Assembly: GCA_964386525.1 (NCBI GenBank)
Contig: CAYLSO010000070.1
Coordinates: 1-13,319, forward strand
DNA length: 13,319 nt
Reading direction: 5' to 3'
From: CAYLSO01 sp964386525
GTDB taxonomy: Bacteria; Eisenbacteria; RBG-16-71-46; DASYSL01
In this document: positions 6,613 through 13,319 of the stretch, in pieces
Numbering within the stretch: the first letter of the stretch is position 1
How the letters are laid out: each line of letters starts with the position of its first letter
Notes under the pieces: generated by a model
What the model was told of the DNA's origin: nothing
Databases searched by the model: none
The model's input: the letters and a program-made list of their open reading frames with translations, nothing else
Made by a program: the position numbers and the translations under genes

Positions 6613-7260
6613 TCAGAAGTACCAGCTCAGATTCAGCGCGACGGGCACGTACACGCCGTCGTCGAAGATATCCTGGCCGATCGAGAGGTAGTTGACGCTG
6701 GCGGCGAGCCCGGCCGCGAAGTGCTTGGCGATCCGGAACTCGTAGCCGGCCCCGAAGACCAGGCCGAGCCCCGATTCGTCGGTCGCGTCTCCGTGTTCCT
6801 GCTCGATCTCGCCCTCGACCTCGACGAGGGGGACGATCGCGTACCGGCCCCAGCCCAGGCCCACGCCGCCGCGCAGGAAGATGCCGCCGGTGGCGTTCTG
6901 CGGGTTGCCCGGATAGAAGGTGGCGGCGAGGGTCACGTTCTGCAGGCTGAAGCGTTCCTTCTCGTTGACGTCGCCACGCTCGTAGAACCAGCCCTCGTAA
7001 TTGACGCCGAGCATCCAGTGGCGCGCCACCATGCGCCCCACCCGGATCTGGGGCGAGGCGCCACGCTGCTGGTCGCCGGGGTCCCCGCGCTCGGGATTGA
7101 AAGGCTGCGCGGGGCCGACATCGAACTGCCCTGGGCCGCCGCCGTAGCCGACGCCGACCAACCAGCCGGGGCGGGTGTGGTCCTTGAAGGCACAGGCCGG
7201 CGGCGCCCACAGAGTGGCCGCAAGCGACAGAAGCCCGACGACGATCCCGAGTCTGCGCAT
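6613..7260 (-). CDS. Small outer-membrane beta-barrel protein
   Basis: The 215-residue protein has a signal peptide (arginine start, hydrophobic core, 'PPACA' before a probable cut after residue 24). The mature chain has alternating amphipathic strands with glycine and aromatic residues: 'GWLVGVGYGGG', 'GVNYEGWFYERGD', 'GIFLRGGVGLGWGRY', 'GLGLVFGAGYEFRI', 'GLAASVNYLSI'. It ends 'LNLSWYF' with the C-terminal phenylalanine recognised by the BAM machinery. This looks like an 8-10-strand barrel in the OmpW/OmpA-barrel style; no function can be assigned. A longer frame reaches back to 7344, but ATG 7260 is chosen because GGAGG ends four bases before it and the signal peptide starts there. It is the first gene of a minus-strand pair with the polytopic membrane protein. 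Confidence 0.85.
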   Translation of the reverse strand: MRRLGIVVGLLSLAATLWAPPACAFKDHTRPGWLVGVGYGGGPGQFDVGPAQPFNPERGDPGDQQRGASPQIRVGRMVARHWMLGVNYEGWFYERGDVNEKERFSLQNVTLAATFYPGNPQNATGGIFLRGGVGLGWGRYAIVPLVEVEGEIEQEHGDATDESGLGLVFGAGYEFRIAKHFAAGLAASVNYLSIGQDIFDDGVYVPVALNLSWYF

Positions 7261-7315
7261 AGAGCCTCCGCGGACCGGCGGGCGCCTATCGCCCGCGGGC
7301 CGGGGTCCGGCCGGG

Positions 7316-7344
7316 ACCTTACCCCAGCGCCCGCCCCCGTCCAA
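7316..7344 (-). promoter_or_regulatory. Candidate promoter of the outer-membrane beta-barrel gene
   Basis: On the minus strand TTGGAC (7344-7339) and TAAGGT (7321-7316) are separated by 17 bases. Each hexamer matches sigma-70 consensus at three positions, including the important TTG and TA...T. It lies about 50 bases upstream of the start codon in the 218-base divergent region. Confidence 0.3.
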
Positions 7345-7403
7345 ACCGAAATCGGCCGGGGGGTGCGAAATCTCCGGCGCAGCTTCCCCCTCGCCCTTTT
7401 CGC

Positions 7404-7433
7404 TTTACCCCGCAGGCCCCTGTCGGCTAGCCT
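7404..7433 (+). promoter_or_regulatory. Candidate promoter of the repeat-protein/DUF3943 pair
   Basis: TTTACC (7404-7409) and TAGCCT (7428-7433) are separated by 18 bases, with partial matches to -35 and -10. The -10 form resembles the minus-strand TAAGGT in sharing TA...T. It lies about 45 bases upstream of the preferred start codon at 7479. Confidence 0.3.
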
Positions 7434-7464
7434 GCGTCGTCAAGTTCGGGCGGACCCACCGGAC

Positions 7465-7470
7465 GGAGGG
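7465..7470 (+). promoter_or_regulatory. Ribosome-binding site favouring GTG 7479 as start
   Basis: GGAGGG lies eight bases before GTG 7479. The alternative in-frame ATG at 7524 has no purine-rich site before it. ATG 7471 (a different frame) touches the site with no spacer. Confidence 0.5.
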
Positions 7471-7478
7471 ATGACCCA

Positions 7479-8705
7479 GTGCCCCATGGATCCCGCAGCG
7501 TCTCCGCGACGCGGCCGATCGGGATGAGCAGAGGAAGTCGGCCGGCCGGCCTCGGCGGATTCGCGCCGGGCCTCGTCCTGCTTCTGGCTCTGCTCGCGGC
7601 CTTGGCTGGCCCCGCTCTCGCCCAGACGCACCATCACCCGGTGAACCTCTCCTTGTTCTACCCGGTGAGCACCAACCGGACCCCGGACGTTTCCACGAAC
7701 TTCCGCCTCAACCTCCTCTACGGCCGGCTGGCCGCCGTGCGGGGATTGGACCTGAACGCCGGCGTTTCGGTCCTCGACCGGGAGTCGCGCGGCGTGCAGC
7801 TCACCGGGATCTACTCGCATCTGAAGGGCGACTTCCGGGGATTACAGCTCACCGGCGGCGGCAACTTCACGCAGGGCGGCGGGCGGGGCATCCAGGTCGC
7901 CGGCCTCTTCAACTACGACCGGGGAGAGATCGTCGGCGTGCAGGGGGCCGGCCTCTTCAACTACGCCGAAGCCGGATTCCAAGGCGTGCAGGTGGCTTCC
8001 GTCCTCAGCATGAGTGACGGGCCGAGCGGCTTCCTGCAGCTGTCGAGCATCGCCAACACCAGCGGCGCGGCGTTTCGCGGCGCCCAGCTCTCCGGCTTCT
8101 TCAACTACGCCGGCCACGAGGTCGCGGGCCTGCAGCTCTCCGCGCTCAACTACGCCGGGACCGTGTCCGGAGCTCAGCTCGGCCTGGTGAACCTGGCGAA
8201 CCGGGCGGACGGCGTGCAGGTCGGGCTGGTCAACGTCACCGAGCAGCAGGACGGCGTCCCGGTGGGGGCGGTGAACCTCGCCGACAACGGCACGGCCGAC
8301 TGGGTGTCGTTCGCCAGCAGTCTCATGGGGATCAACAGCGGGGTGCGCACCAGCGTCAGCGGCTTCTACTCGATGTTCACGCTGGGGGGCTGGGACTTCC
8401 AGGGGACCCGCCACGAGGCCGCCTCGCTGACCTGGAACTACGGCCGCGCGTTCCCCGTCGGGCGCCGGCTGGATCTCGACGCCGACCTCGGTTTCGTCCA
8501 CATCATCCCGGTGAAGAGCGACGACCCGGCGGAGAACGACCGGCTGCACTACGCGCTGCAGGCGCGTGCGCTGCTCGAACGGAGGGTGTCGCCCAAGGTG
8601 TCGATCTTCGGCGGCGCCGGGGTCAGCGTGGTCTTCTCCGAGTACTCGTCCCGCGCCACCTCCGAGGTGGAGCCGCTGTTCGTCGCCGGCGTTTCGGCAT
8701 TCTGA
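7479..8705 (+). CDS. Secreted repeat protein with C-terminal barrel, LA_2272-like surface-repeat family
   Basis: This 408-residue protein (GTG start) has an Arg-containing N-terminus, a strong hydrophobic core near 28-44 and a cut site after 'PALA' at residue 48. The mature start 'VNLSLFYPVSTN...LRLNLLYG' pattern, followed by repeats of the form G[VL]Q[LV]xGxxN, is what I know from the LA_2272 family of surface repeat proteins. Eleven repeats run from residue 105 to about 270. The remaining 130 residues are amphipathic strands ending 'VAGVSAF' with a terminal Phe, as in outer-membrane barrels. So the protein probably has a stacked-strand repeat section and a membrane-anchored or barrel end; function is unknown. 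Starting at ATG 7524 would give 393 residues with a more compact signal peptide; the ribosome site favours 7479. The DUF3943 gene begins 16 bases after the stop. Confidence 0.8.
   Translation: MPHGSRSVSATRPIGMSRGSRPAGLGGFAPGLVLLLALLAALAGPALAQTHHHPVNLSLFYPVSTNRTPDVSTNFRLNLLYGRLAAVRGLDLNAGVSVLDRESRGVQLTGIYSHLKGDFRGLQLTGGGNFTQGGGRGIQVAGLFNYDRGEIVGVQGAGLFNYAEAGFQGVQVASVLSMSDGPSGFLQLSSIANTSGAAFRGAQLSGFFNYAGHEVAGLQLSALNYAGTVSGAQLGLVNLANRADGVQVGLVNVTEQQDGVPVGAVNLADNGTADWVSFASSLMGINSGVRTSVSGFYSMFTLGGWDFQGTRHEAASLTWNYGRAFPVGRRLDLDADLGFVHIIPVKSDDPAENDRLHYALQARALLERRVSPKVSIFGGAGVSVVFSEYSSRATSEVEPLFVAGVSAF
7791..8303 (+). repeat. Eleven coding repeats: seven of 48 bases then shorter 42-base units
   Basis: In protein terms, seven 16-residue units (7791-8126; for example 'GLQLTGGGNFTQGGGR', 'GIQVAGLFNYDRGEIV') are followed by 14-residue units starting at 8127, 8169 and 8211 ('GAQLGLVNLANRAD', 'GVQVGLVNVTEQQD'). 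A last degenerate unit 'GVPVGAVNLADNG...' starts at 8253. The recurring glycine and glutamine at positions 1 and 3 and the asparagine near 8-9 mark each turn. Confidence 0.85.
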
Positions 8706-8721
8706 CGCGGAGAGGCCGCCG

Positions 8722-10149
8722 ATGCGTCCCTGGATCCTGGAGTCGCTCGTGAGACAAGCCATCGCCGCCCTGCTCGGGCTCGCCCTCCTCTGCGGGCCGG
8801 GGCTCGTCCTGGCCGCCGGAGATGCGGCGCCGCCCGCCGGGGCAGACGCGGCCCCCGCCGCCGCCGACAGCCTGAGCGGCGGCAAGAACTTCTGGCGCGC
8901 CAGCGGGGAGATCTTCGCCACCAACCTGCTGATCTGGAGCTACGACCGCTACATCCGCGAGAACGGGACCAATCCCGGCTTCCGCATCGGCTTCGACTCG
9001 TGGGCCGAGAACCTCAAGAACGGTTTCGAGTGGGACGACAATTCCTTCAGCACGAACCAGTTCGCGCACCCCTACCACGGCAGCATCTACTTCAACGCTG
9101 CGCGGGATAACGGATACGACTACTGGGAGTCGATCCCGTTCACCTTCGGCGGCAGCTTTATGTGGGAGTACTTCGGCGAGGTGCATCACGCGTCGATGAA
9201 CGACTGGATCGCCACCAGCGTCGGCGGCGTCGCCCTCGGGGAAGTGCTCTATCGGTTCTCGGATCTGATCCTCGACAACACCGCCACCGGCGGCGGACGG
9301 CGCTGGCGGGAAATCGCCGGCCTCGTCGTCAACCCGGGGCGCGGGGTCAACCGCTTGCTCACCGGCGAGGCCTTCCGCGTCGGGCCCAACCCGCCGGGCA
9401 AACACCCCGGCTACCTGGGCTCGTCCGTGCGCTTCGGGTTGCGCAGCATCTCGGAGAACCACATCGGGGTGGCCGACACCACCGGGATGTTCGCCGATCT
9501 GGCCTTCAATTACGGCGATCCCTTCTCCGGCCGGGCGACCGATCCGTTCGACTATTTCACCTTCGGGCTCGAGCTGGACGCGCAGGAGAAGTCGGCGCTA
9601 GCCCGCGCCAACGCCGTGGGGCTGCTCTACGGCGGGGACGTGCGCAAGACCGATGAGACGCAGCACTACCTCGGGGCGTTCCAGTACTACGACTACTTCA
9701 ACAACCGTGCCTTCGAGTTCGGCGGGCAGAGCGTGGGGGCGGGACTCCTCTCCAAGTTCGACCCCGGCCGGGGCATGGAGTTCCGCACCTCGCTGCACGC
9801 CACCGCCCTGCTGGTGGGCGGCACCTCGACCGACTACGCCGCCTTCTCCGGCCGCGAGTACGACTACGGGCCGGGCGTCGGCTTCCGCCTGGGCGCCGGA
9901 TTCCGGCGCTCCGGCTGGGACGTCCTCAGCGTCGGGACGCAGCAGTTCTGGATCTACCCGCTCAACGGCAACGTCGGCCATCACGTCGTGAGCATGACCG
10001 CGGTGCGCGCCCAGATCCCCATCCGGCCCGAGATCGCCGCCGGCTTCGACTACACGCTCTACCTCGCGGACCGTTACTACCTAGACTATCCGGACGTCCA
10101 CGCCCGCTACCCCATCCTTCGGGGATTCGTAGCGTTCAAGCTGGACTGA
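8722..10149 (+). CDS. DUF3943 domain protein, predicted outer-membrane or periplasmic
   Basis: This 475-residue protein starts with a signal peptide (hydrophobic 13-32, 'LAAGDAAP' after). It then has the DUF3943 signature: 'TNQFAHPYHGSIYFNAARDNGY' lies at about 111-132, and 'GGSFMWEYFGEVHHASMNDW' at 143-162, followed by 'TSVGGVALGEVLYR'. The rest (about 225-475) is long amphipathic strands rich in Gly, Tyr and Phe, typical of a large outer-membrane barrel. Cys24 is not preceded by a proper lipobox, so it is not a lipoprotein. The ATG at 8722 has GGAGAGG upstream and lies 16 bases after the repeat-protein stop, so the two are co-transcribed. DUF3943 has no established activity to my knowledge; the invariant His, Glu, Asn and Asp cluster hints at a catalytic or ligand-binding site. 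Confidence 0.87.
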   Translation: MRPWILESLVRQAIAALLGLALLCGPGLVLAAGDAAPPAGADAAPAAADSLSGGKNFWRASGEIFATNLLIWSYDRYIRENGTNPGFRIGFDSWAENLKNGFEWDDNSFSTNQFAHPYHGSIYFNAARDNGYDYWESIPFTFGGSFMWEYFGEVHHASMNDWIATSVGGVALGEVLYRFSDLILDNTATGGGRRWREIAGLVVNPGRGVNRLLTGEAFRVGPNPPGKHPGYLGSSVRFGLRSISENHIGVADTTGMFADLAFNYGDPFSGRATDPFDYFTFGLELDAQEKSALARANAVGLLYGGDVRKTDETQHYLGAFQYYDYFNNRAFEFGGQSVGAGLLSKFDPGRGMEFRTSLHATALLVGGTSTDYAAFSGREYDYGPGVGFRLGAGFRRSGWDVLSVGTQQFWIYPLNGNVGHHVVSMTAVRAQIPIRPEIAAGFDYTLYLADRYYLDYPDVHARYPILRGFVAFKLD

Positions 10150-10154
10150 GCGCG

Positions 10155-10174
10155 GGGCGGCCAGCGGCCGGCCC
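10155..10174. terminator. Bulged GC hairpin between convergent genes, possible terminator
   Basis: GGGC-GGCC (10155-10162) pairs with GGCC-G-GCCC (10166-10174) around an AGC loop, with one bulged G at 10170, giving eight base pairs. It fills most of the 43-base gap between the DUF3943 stop and the convergent FG-GAP gene. There is no T-tract, so function is uncertain. Confidence 0.35.
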
Positions 10175-10192
10175 GGCGCCCAGGAGATCCGG

Positions 10193-13100
10193 TCAGTGCA
10201 GGATCAGTAGCTTCCGCGTGTGCTCGGCTCCTTCGCAATCCAGATGCACGTGGTAGACGCCGGCCGGCACGCGCGATCCGCGTCCGTCGACTCCGTCCCA
10301 CGTCGCCGTGTGCGGTCCCGCCTCCATCATCCGGTCGACCAGCGTGGCCACCAGCCGGCCGCGCGTATCGAAGATCCGCAGGCGAACTTGACCGCGTTCC
10401 GGTAGCGCGTAGGCGATGGACGTGCCTTTGCGCACCGGATTGGGATACACGGACGTCACGCGCGGGCCGCCCGGCCCGCCGGCGACCGGCCCGGGATCGA
10501 CGCCGACGCTCCCGGCCGGCGTGCGGAACTGCTTCGTCGCCCACGCCGTCAGGGGCGGCGCGAACCAGCGCGTGAATGGGAAGTAGGGCGACCGCGAGGC
10601 GGCGCGCAGCCGCAGCGCGTAGTCGGTGGCGTGGGTGAGCCCCGCCGCGTGCGCGAACATGTCCAGGTACGAGCCGTTCGCGCCGGCGGGCCCGGTGAGC
10701 TGCCAGTAGCCGCGCTGCGGCGTGCCGGCGGGCACCGTGCCGTACGGCGCCACGTTCCATTCCAGGCGCACGCGCGTCCGCCCGCCCGCGCTGCGGCCGC
10801 GCAGGTCGAGCCGCACCCGGTCGGTCGCGTCGCTGAGGCCGAGCCGCGCCAGCGGCCCGCCGGAGATGCGCTTGAGCTGCGGGAGGAAGGTCTGGTTGTG
10901 GTTGGGGTCCAGCCGCGCGCCGCCGAGATAGAAGAGCACCTGGCCGTTGTTGATCTCGCGGAGGACGCCCAGGTAGGGCATGGTCGCGAGGATGTCGCCG
11001 AAGCCGTCGCCGTTGACGTCGCCGATGCCGGTGACGACGAATCCCAGGTTGCCGTTCGTGACGCCGCCGAACTTCCGCCAGTCCCAGGCGTTCGGCAGGG
11101 TGCCGTCGCGGCGGCTGGGGAAGAACCAGAGGGCGCCCTCGTTGGAGAAGTCGTCGTCGTAGAAGTGAGAGCTGACCACGACGTCCGAGGCGCCGTCGCC
11201 GGTGACGTCCCCGGCGGAACCCGCGAAGAGTCCCATGGCGGCGCCCGCCTGGAAGCTCTTGTACCCGACCGACCCCAGCACACCCGGGCAGGGGCCGGCG
11301 TCGAAGAGGTCCAGCCTCCCTTCCATGGCATACGCCTCGCTGTACCACGGACCCCCGACCAGGATGCTCTCGCAGGGGTTGTTGGCCGGCGACCCGGCGT
11401 TGGCCAGGGCGTAACCGTGGCCGGAGCCCTCGAGGCCGAAGGTGAAGATCTGCATCGGGGTCGTGTTCACGCCTGCCGGCGAGCCGTAGAAAACCTCGAA
11501 GCGGCCGTCGTGATAGTGCCCCGGGCTCGAGTAGTAGGGACTGCCCACGGCCAGGTCGGTGTAGCCGTCAGCGTTGAAGTCTAGCGAGGCCAGGGAGCGG
11601 CCGAACAGCGATTGGTTCTGAGGGCCGAGCAGCACCGTCGGCGTGGTGCCGAGCCCGCCGGCCGAGCCGTAGTAGCAGAAGACCGCACCCGTGGTGTCGG
11701 GGCCGGCCGAGTGGCGCGGCGCCCCGATGGCCACGTCGCCGTAGCCGTCGCGGTTGATGTCGCCGGCCGCGGTGACCCACCAGCCGAAGGACGCCCCCGG
11801 GCTCGCCGGCGACACGACCCAGGGGTTGGGCAGCAGGGCGCCGCTGGCGGAGCCGAGGTAGACGTAGGCCTTGCCAGGCGCCGGCGGCGAGCCGGCCCCC
11901 TGGATGGCCCCGATGAGGACGTCGGCGTAGCCGTCGCCGTTGACGTCTCCGGCGCCCGCGATCGAGTAGCCGAAGGCGTCCTCGGGCTGCTCGCCCTCGA
12001 GGATCTGGTCGGGCGTGGCGGGGAGCCCGCCCTCCGACCCGAGGTGCACGTGAACCCTGCCGGAGTTCTCCCCGGCCCCCCCGTTCCACGAGGGCGAACC
12101 GATGACGACATCGGAGAACCCGTCGCCGTCGATGTCCCCGGCCCCGGCGGCGGAGATGCCCAGCATCTCGAACTCATCCCCGGTCAGGGTCAGGACCGGG
12201 TCCGGCGCCAGGGTCTCGGGCGCGCCCCAATAGACGTAGGCCCGCCCGGTGTCGGAGCCGTAGCGCCGCTCGCCGACCGCCAGGTCGCTGAAGCCGTCGC
12301 CGTCGAAATCACCGGCGGTGCACACCGAGTAGCCGTACTCCCCGTCGGTGTCGGCTCCGCGGTGGCCCCAGGCGAGCGGGTCCGCCCAGACCGGGCCGTT
12401 GCCGAGCCAGACCTGCACCAGGCCCTCATTGCCGCCGGACGGGGGGATATACCCCGGCGATCCGACGGCGATGTCGGCGTAGCCGTCGCCGTTGACGTCA
12501 CCCGCCGGGGCGACCGAGGCGCCGAGCTGCTCGCCGACGTACGTGCCGGCGATCGTCATCAAGGGAGAGGTCGAGAGCCCCGTGGCGTTGCCGGGGTACA
12601 CGGCGGCCGAGCCGGTCTTGGGCCCGCCGATGATGCCGTATTCCGGCGCCCCGACCACGGCATCGGCGTAGCCGTCGCCGTTGACGTCGCCCGCCGTGGC
12701 CACCGAGTGCCCGTGCCGCCTGCCCGTGGCTCCGCCCGTGGTGAACCAGTCGTTCTGCACCGGCCAGGTCGCGGTGCCGGTGAAGAGGTAGGCCGCGCCC
12801 CCGCCCGGGCCCGCGGCCGGCTCGTATCCCGGGGCGCCGACGAGGAAGTCGGCGCGGCCGTCGGCGTTGACGTCGCCGGCGGCGGCCACGCTGAAGCCGA
12901 ACTCCGAGCCCACCGTCTCGCCGTAGTACGTCGAGCGTGGCGTGCTCTTGACGCCGGTGGAGGAGCCCAAGAAGAGCGTGACGGTGCCCTTGGCGCCCGA
13001 GCCCGAGACGTACCGCGGCGCGCCCACGACGATGTCGTCGAAGCCGTCGCCGTTGACGTCGCCGGGGCCGCAGACCGAGTAGCCGAAATAGTCCCCCGCC

Positions 13101-13319
13101 TGGCTGCTCTCGAAGTACCAGGCGAAGCCGGTCTCCAGGCCGCCGCCGTTGCCGTGGTAGACGTAGACTCGGCCCGCAAAGGGCACCAGCGAGCCGGGGC
13201 GGTTGGCGCCGATGACCACGTCGCCGTAGCCGTCGCCGTTGACGTCGCCGGCCGGGGCGGCGGAGATCCCGAACTGGGAGTAGGCCAGATGGTCGCCGCC
13301 GATCCAACTCGGCGTGGCG
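10193..13319 (-). CDS. Secreted FG-GAP beta-propeller protein with FlgD-like Ig / sorting C-terminus (partial, N-terminus beyond right edge)
   Basis: About 1041 residues are visible and the frame stays open to the right edge, so the signal peptide and first blades are missing. From the edge to about 10,920 the chain is a series of about 63-residue FG-GAP units, each with a calcium-loop motif (DxNxDGxxD, as in 'AGDVNGDGYADIAVGSPGY') and a preceding Phe-Gly-type strand. Thirteen units are in the window; one near 11,370 is degenerate. A beta-sandwich-like domain (about 10,520-10,870) follows. The last 90 residues (10,196-10,463) are a module with 'SVYPNPVRKGTSIAYALP', 'LRIFDTRGRLV', 'TWDGVDGRGSRVPAGVYHV' and 'RKLLILH', the FlgD-Ig/'YPNP' C-terminal type used for export or surface anchoring in FCB bacteria. 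It is likely extracellular and calcium-binding, perhaps in adhesion; the ligand is unknown. Confidence 0.9.
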   Translation of the reverse strand, partial: ATPSWIGGDHLAYSQFGISAAPAGDVNGDGYGDVVIGANRPGSLVPFAGRVYVYHGNGGGLETGFAWYFESSQAGDYFGYSVCGPGDVNGDGFDDIVVGAPRYVSGSGAKGTVTLFLGSSTGVKSTPRSTYYGETVGSEFGFSVAAAGDVNADGRADFLVGAPGYEPAAGPGGGAAYLFTGTATWPVQNDWFTTGGATGRRHGHSVATAGDVNGDGYADAVVGAPEYGIIGGPKTGSAAVYPGNATGLSTSPLMTIAGTYVGEQLGASVAPAGDVNGDGYADIAVGSPGYIPPSGGNEGLVQVWLGNGPVWADPLAWGHRGADTDGEYGYSVCTAGDFDGDGFSDLAVGERRYGSDTGRAYVYWGAPETLAPDPVLTLTGDEFEMLGISAAGAGDIDGDGFSDVVIGSPSWNGGAGENSGRVHVHLGSEGGLPATPDQILEGEQPEDAFGYSIAGAGDVNGDGYADVLIGAIQGAGSPPAPGKAYVYLGSASGALLPNPWVVSPASPGASFGWWVTAAGDINRDGYGDVAIGAPRHSAGPDTTGAVFCYYGSAGGLGTTPTVLLGPQNQSLFGRSLASLDFNADGYTDLAVGSPYYSSPGHYHDGRFEVFYGSPAGVNTTPMQIFTFGLEGSGHGYALANAGSPANNPCESILVGGPWYSEAYAMEGRLDLFDAGPCPGVLGSVGYKSFQAGAAMGLFAGSAGDVTGDGASDVVVSSHFYDDDFSNEGALWFFPSRRDGTLPNAWDWRKFGGVTNGNLGFVVTGIGDVNGDGFGDILATMPYLGVLREINNGQVLFYLGGARLDPNHNQTFLPQLKRISGGPLARLGLSDATDRVRLDLRGRSAGGRTRVRLEWNVAPYGTVPAGTPQRGYWQLTGPAGANGSYLDMFAHAAGLTHATDYALRLRAASRSPYFPFTRWFAPPLTAWATKQFRTPAGSVGVDPGPVAGGPGGPRVTSVYPNPVRKGTSIAYALPERGQVRLRIFDTRGRLVATLVDRMMEAGPHTATWDGVDGRGSRVPAGVYHVHLDCEGAEHTRKLLILH
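10920..13319 (-). repeat. Array of FG-GAP repeat units, about 188-base period
   Basis: The sequence for the calcium loop (plus-strand form 'gccgtcgccgttgacgtc' and variants) recurs near 13,228, 13,040, 12,860, 12,668, 12,481, 12,295, 12,122, 11,932, 11,742, 11,570, 11,195 and 11,000. An eroded unit fits the gap near 11,370. The spacing is 173-195 bases, about 63 codons, equal to one propeller blade. The units are divergent outside the loop, so they are old protein repeats and not recent DNA duplications. Confidence 0.85.

Noticed and set aside
8722..8820. Cys24 of the DUF3943 protein as a lipoprotein attachment site
   Set aside because: The residue before it is Leu, not Gly/Ala/Ser, so the lipobox is not satisfied; a normal signal peptide fits better.
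10920..13319. Regular repeated DNA motif considered as a CRISPR-like or recombination array
   Set aside because: The repeats are in frame inside a continuous coding sequence and encode FG-GAP calcium loops; the period is about 188 bases with diverged interiors.

Overview
The window is high-G+C bacterial chromosome (by eye about two thirds G+C or more). It encodes several secreted or outer-membrane proteins, so the host is Gram-negative. One very long FG-GAP protein ends in a 'YPNP...' FlgD-like Ig / sorting-type C-terminal module. That feature is typical of FCB-group lineages such as Eisenbacteria or Krumholzibacteriota. The lineage is an inference from protein style; no rRNA or marker gene is present. 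No tRNA, rRNA, CRISPR array, insertion sequence or prophage gene was seen.

Layout. (1) Positions 1-1550, minus strand: an etfB-etfA operon for the two subunits of an electron-transfer flavoprotein; etfA runs off the left edge. (2) Positions 1551-2288: a 738-base gene-free gap with a sigma-54-like element facing etfB, a GC hairpin, and an 8-base inverted repeat just upstream of the next gene. (3) Positions 2289-5302, plus strand: a tight three-gene cassette of a MocR-type regulator (GntR DNA-binding head plus aminotransferase body), a short radical-SAM protein of the COG0731/TYW1-like kind, and a class I SAM-dependent methyltransferase. A hairpin separates it from the next, convergent gene. 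(4) Positions 5337-7260, minus strand: a small outer-membrane beta-barrel protein, then a polytopic inner-membrane protein of unknown function. (5) Positions 7479-10149, plus strand, divergent from (4): a surface-repeat/beta-barrel protein resembling the LA_2272 family, then a DUF3943 protein. (6) Positions 10193-13319, minus strand, convergent with (5): a giant secreted FG-GAP beta-propeller protein whose N-terminus lies beyond the right edge.

How the parts may work together. The ETF pair carries electrons between flavoprotein dehydrogenases and a quinone or other acceptor. The MocR/radical-SAM/methyltransferase cassette looks like a small self-regulated modification pathway of unknown substrate, and it is the best candidate here for something undescribed. 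Regions 4 and 5 form a divergent envelope island of four proteins without known function. The FG-GAP protein is probably exported and surface-attached or released. All functions are read from sequence motifs and order only; no search was run.
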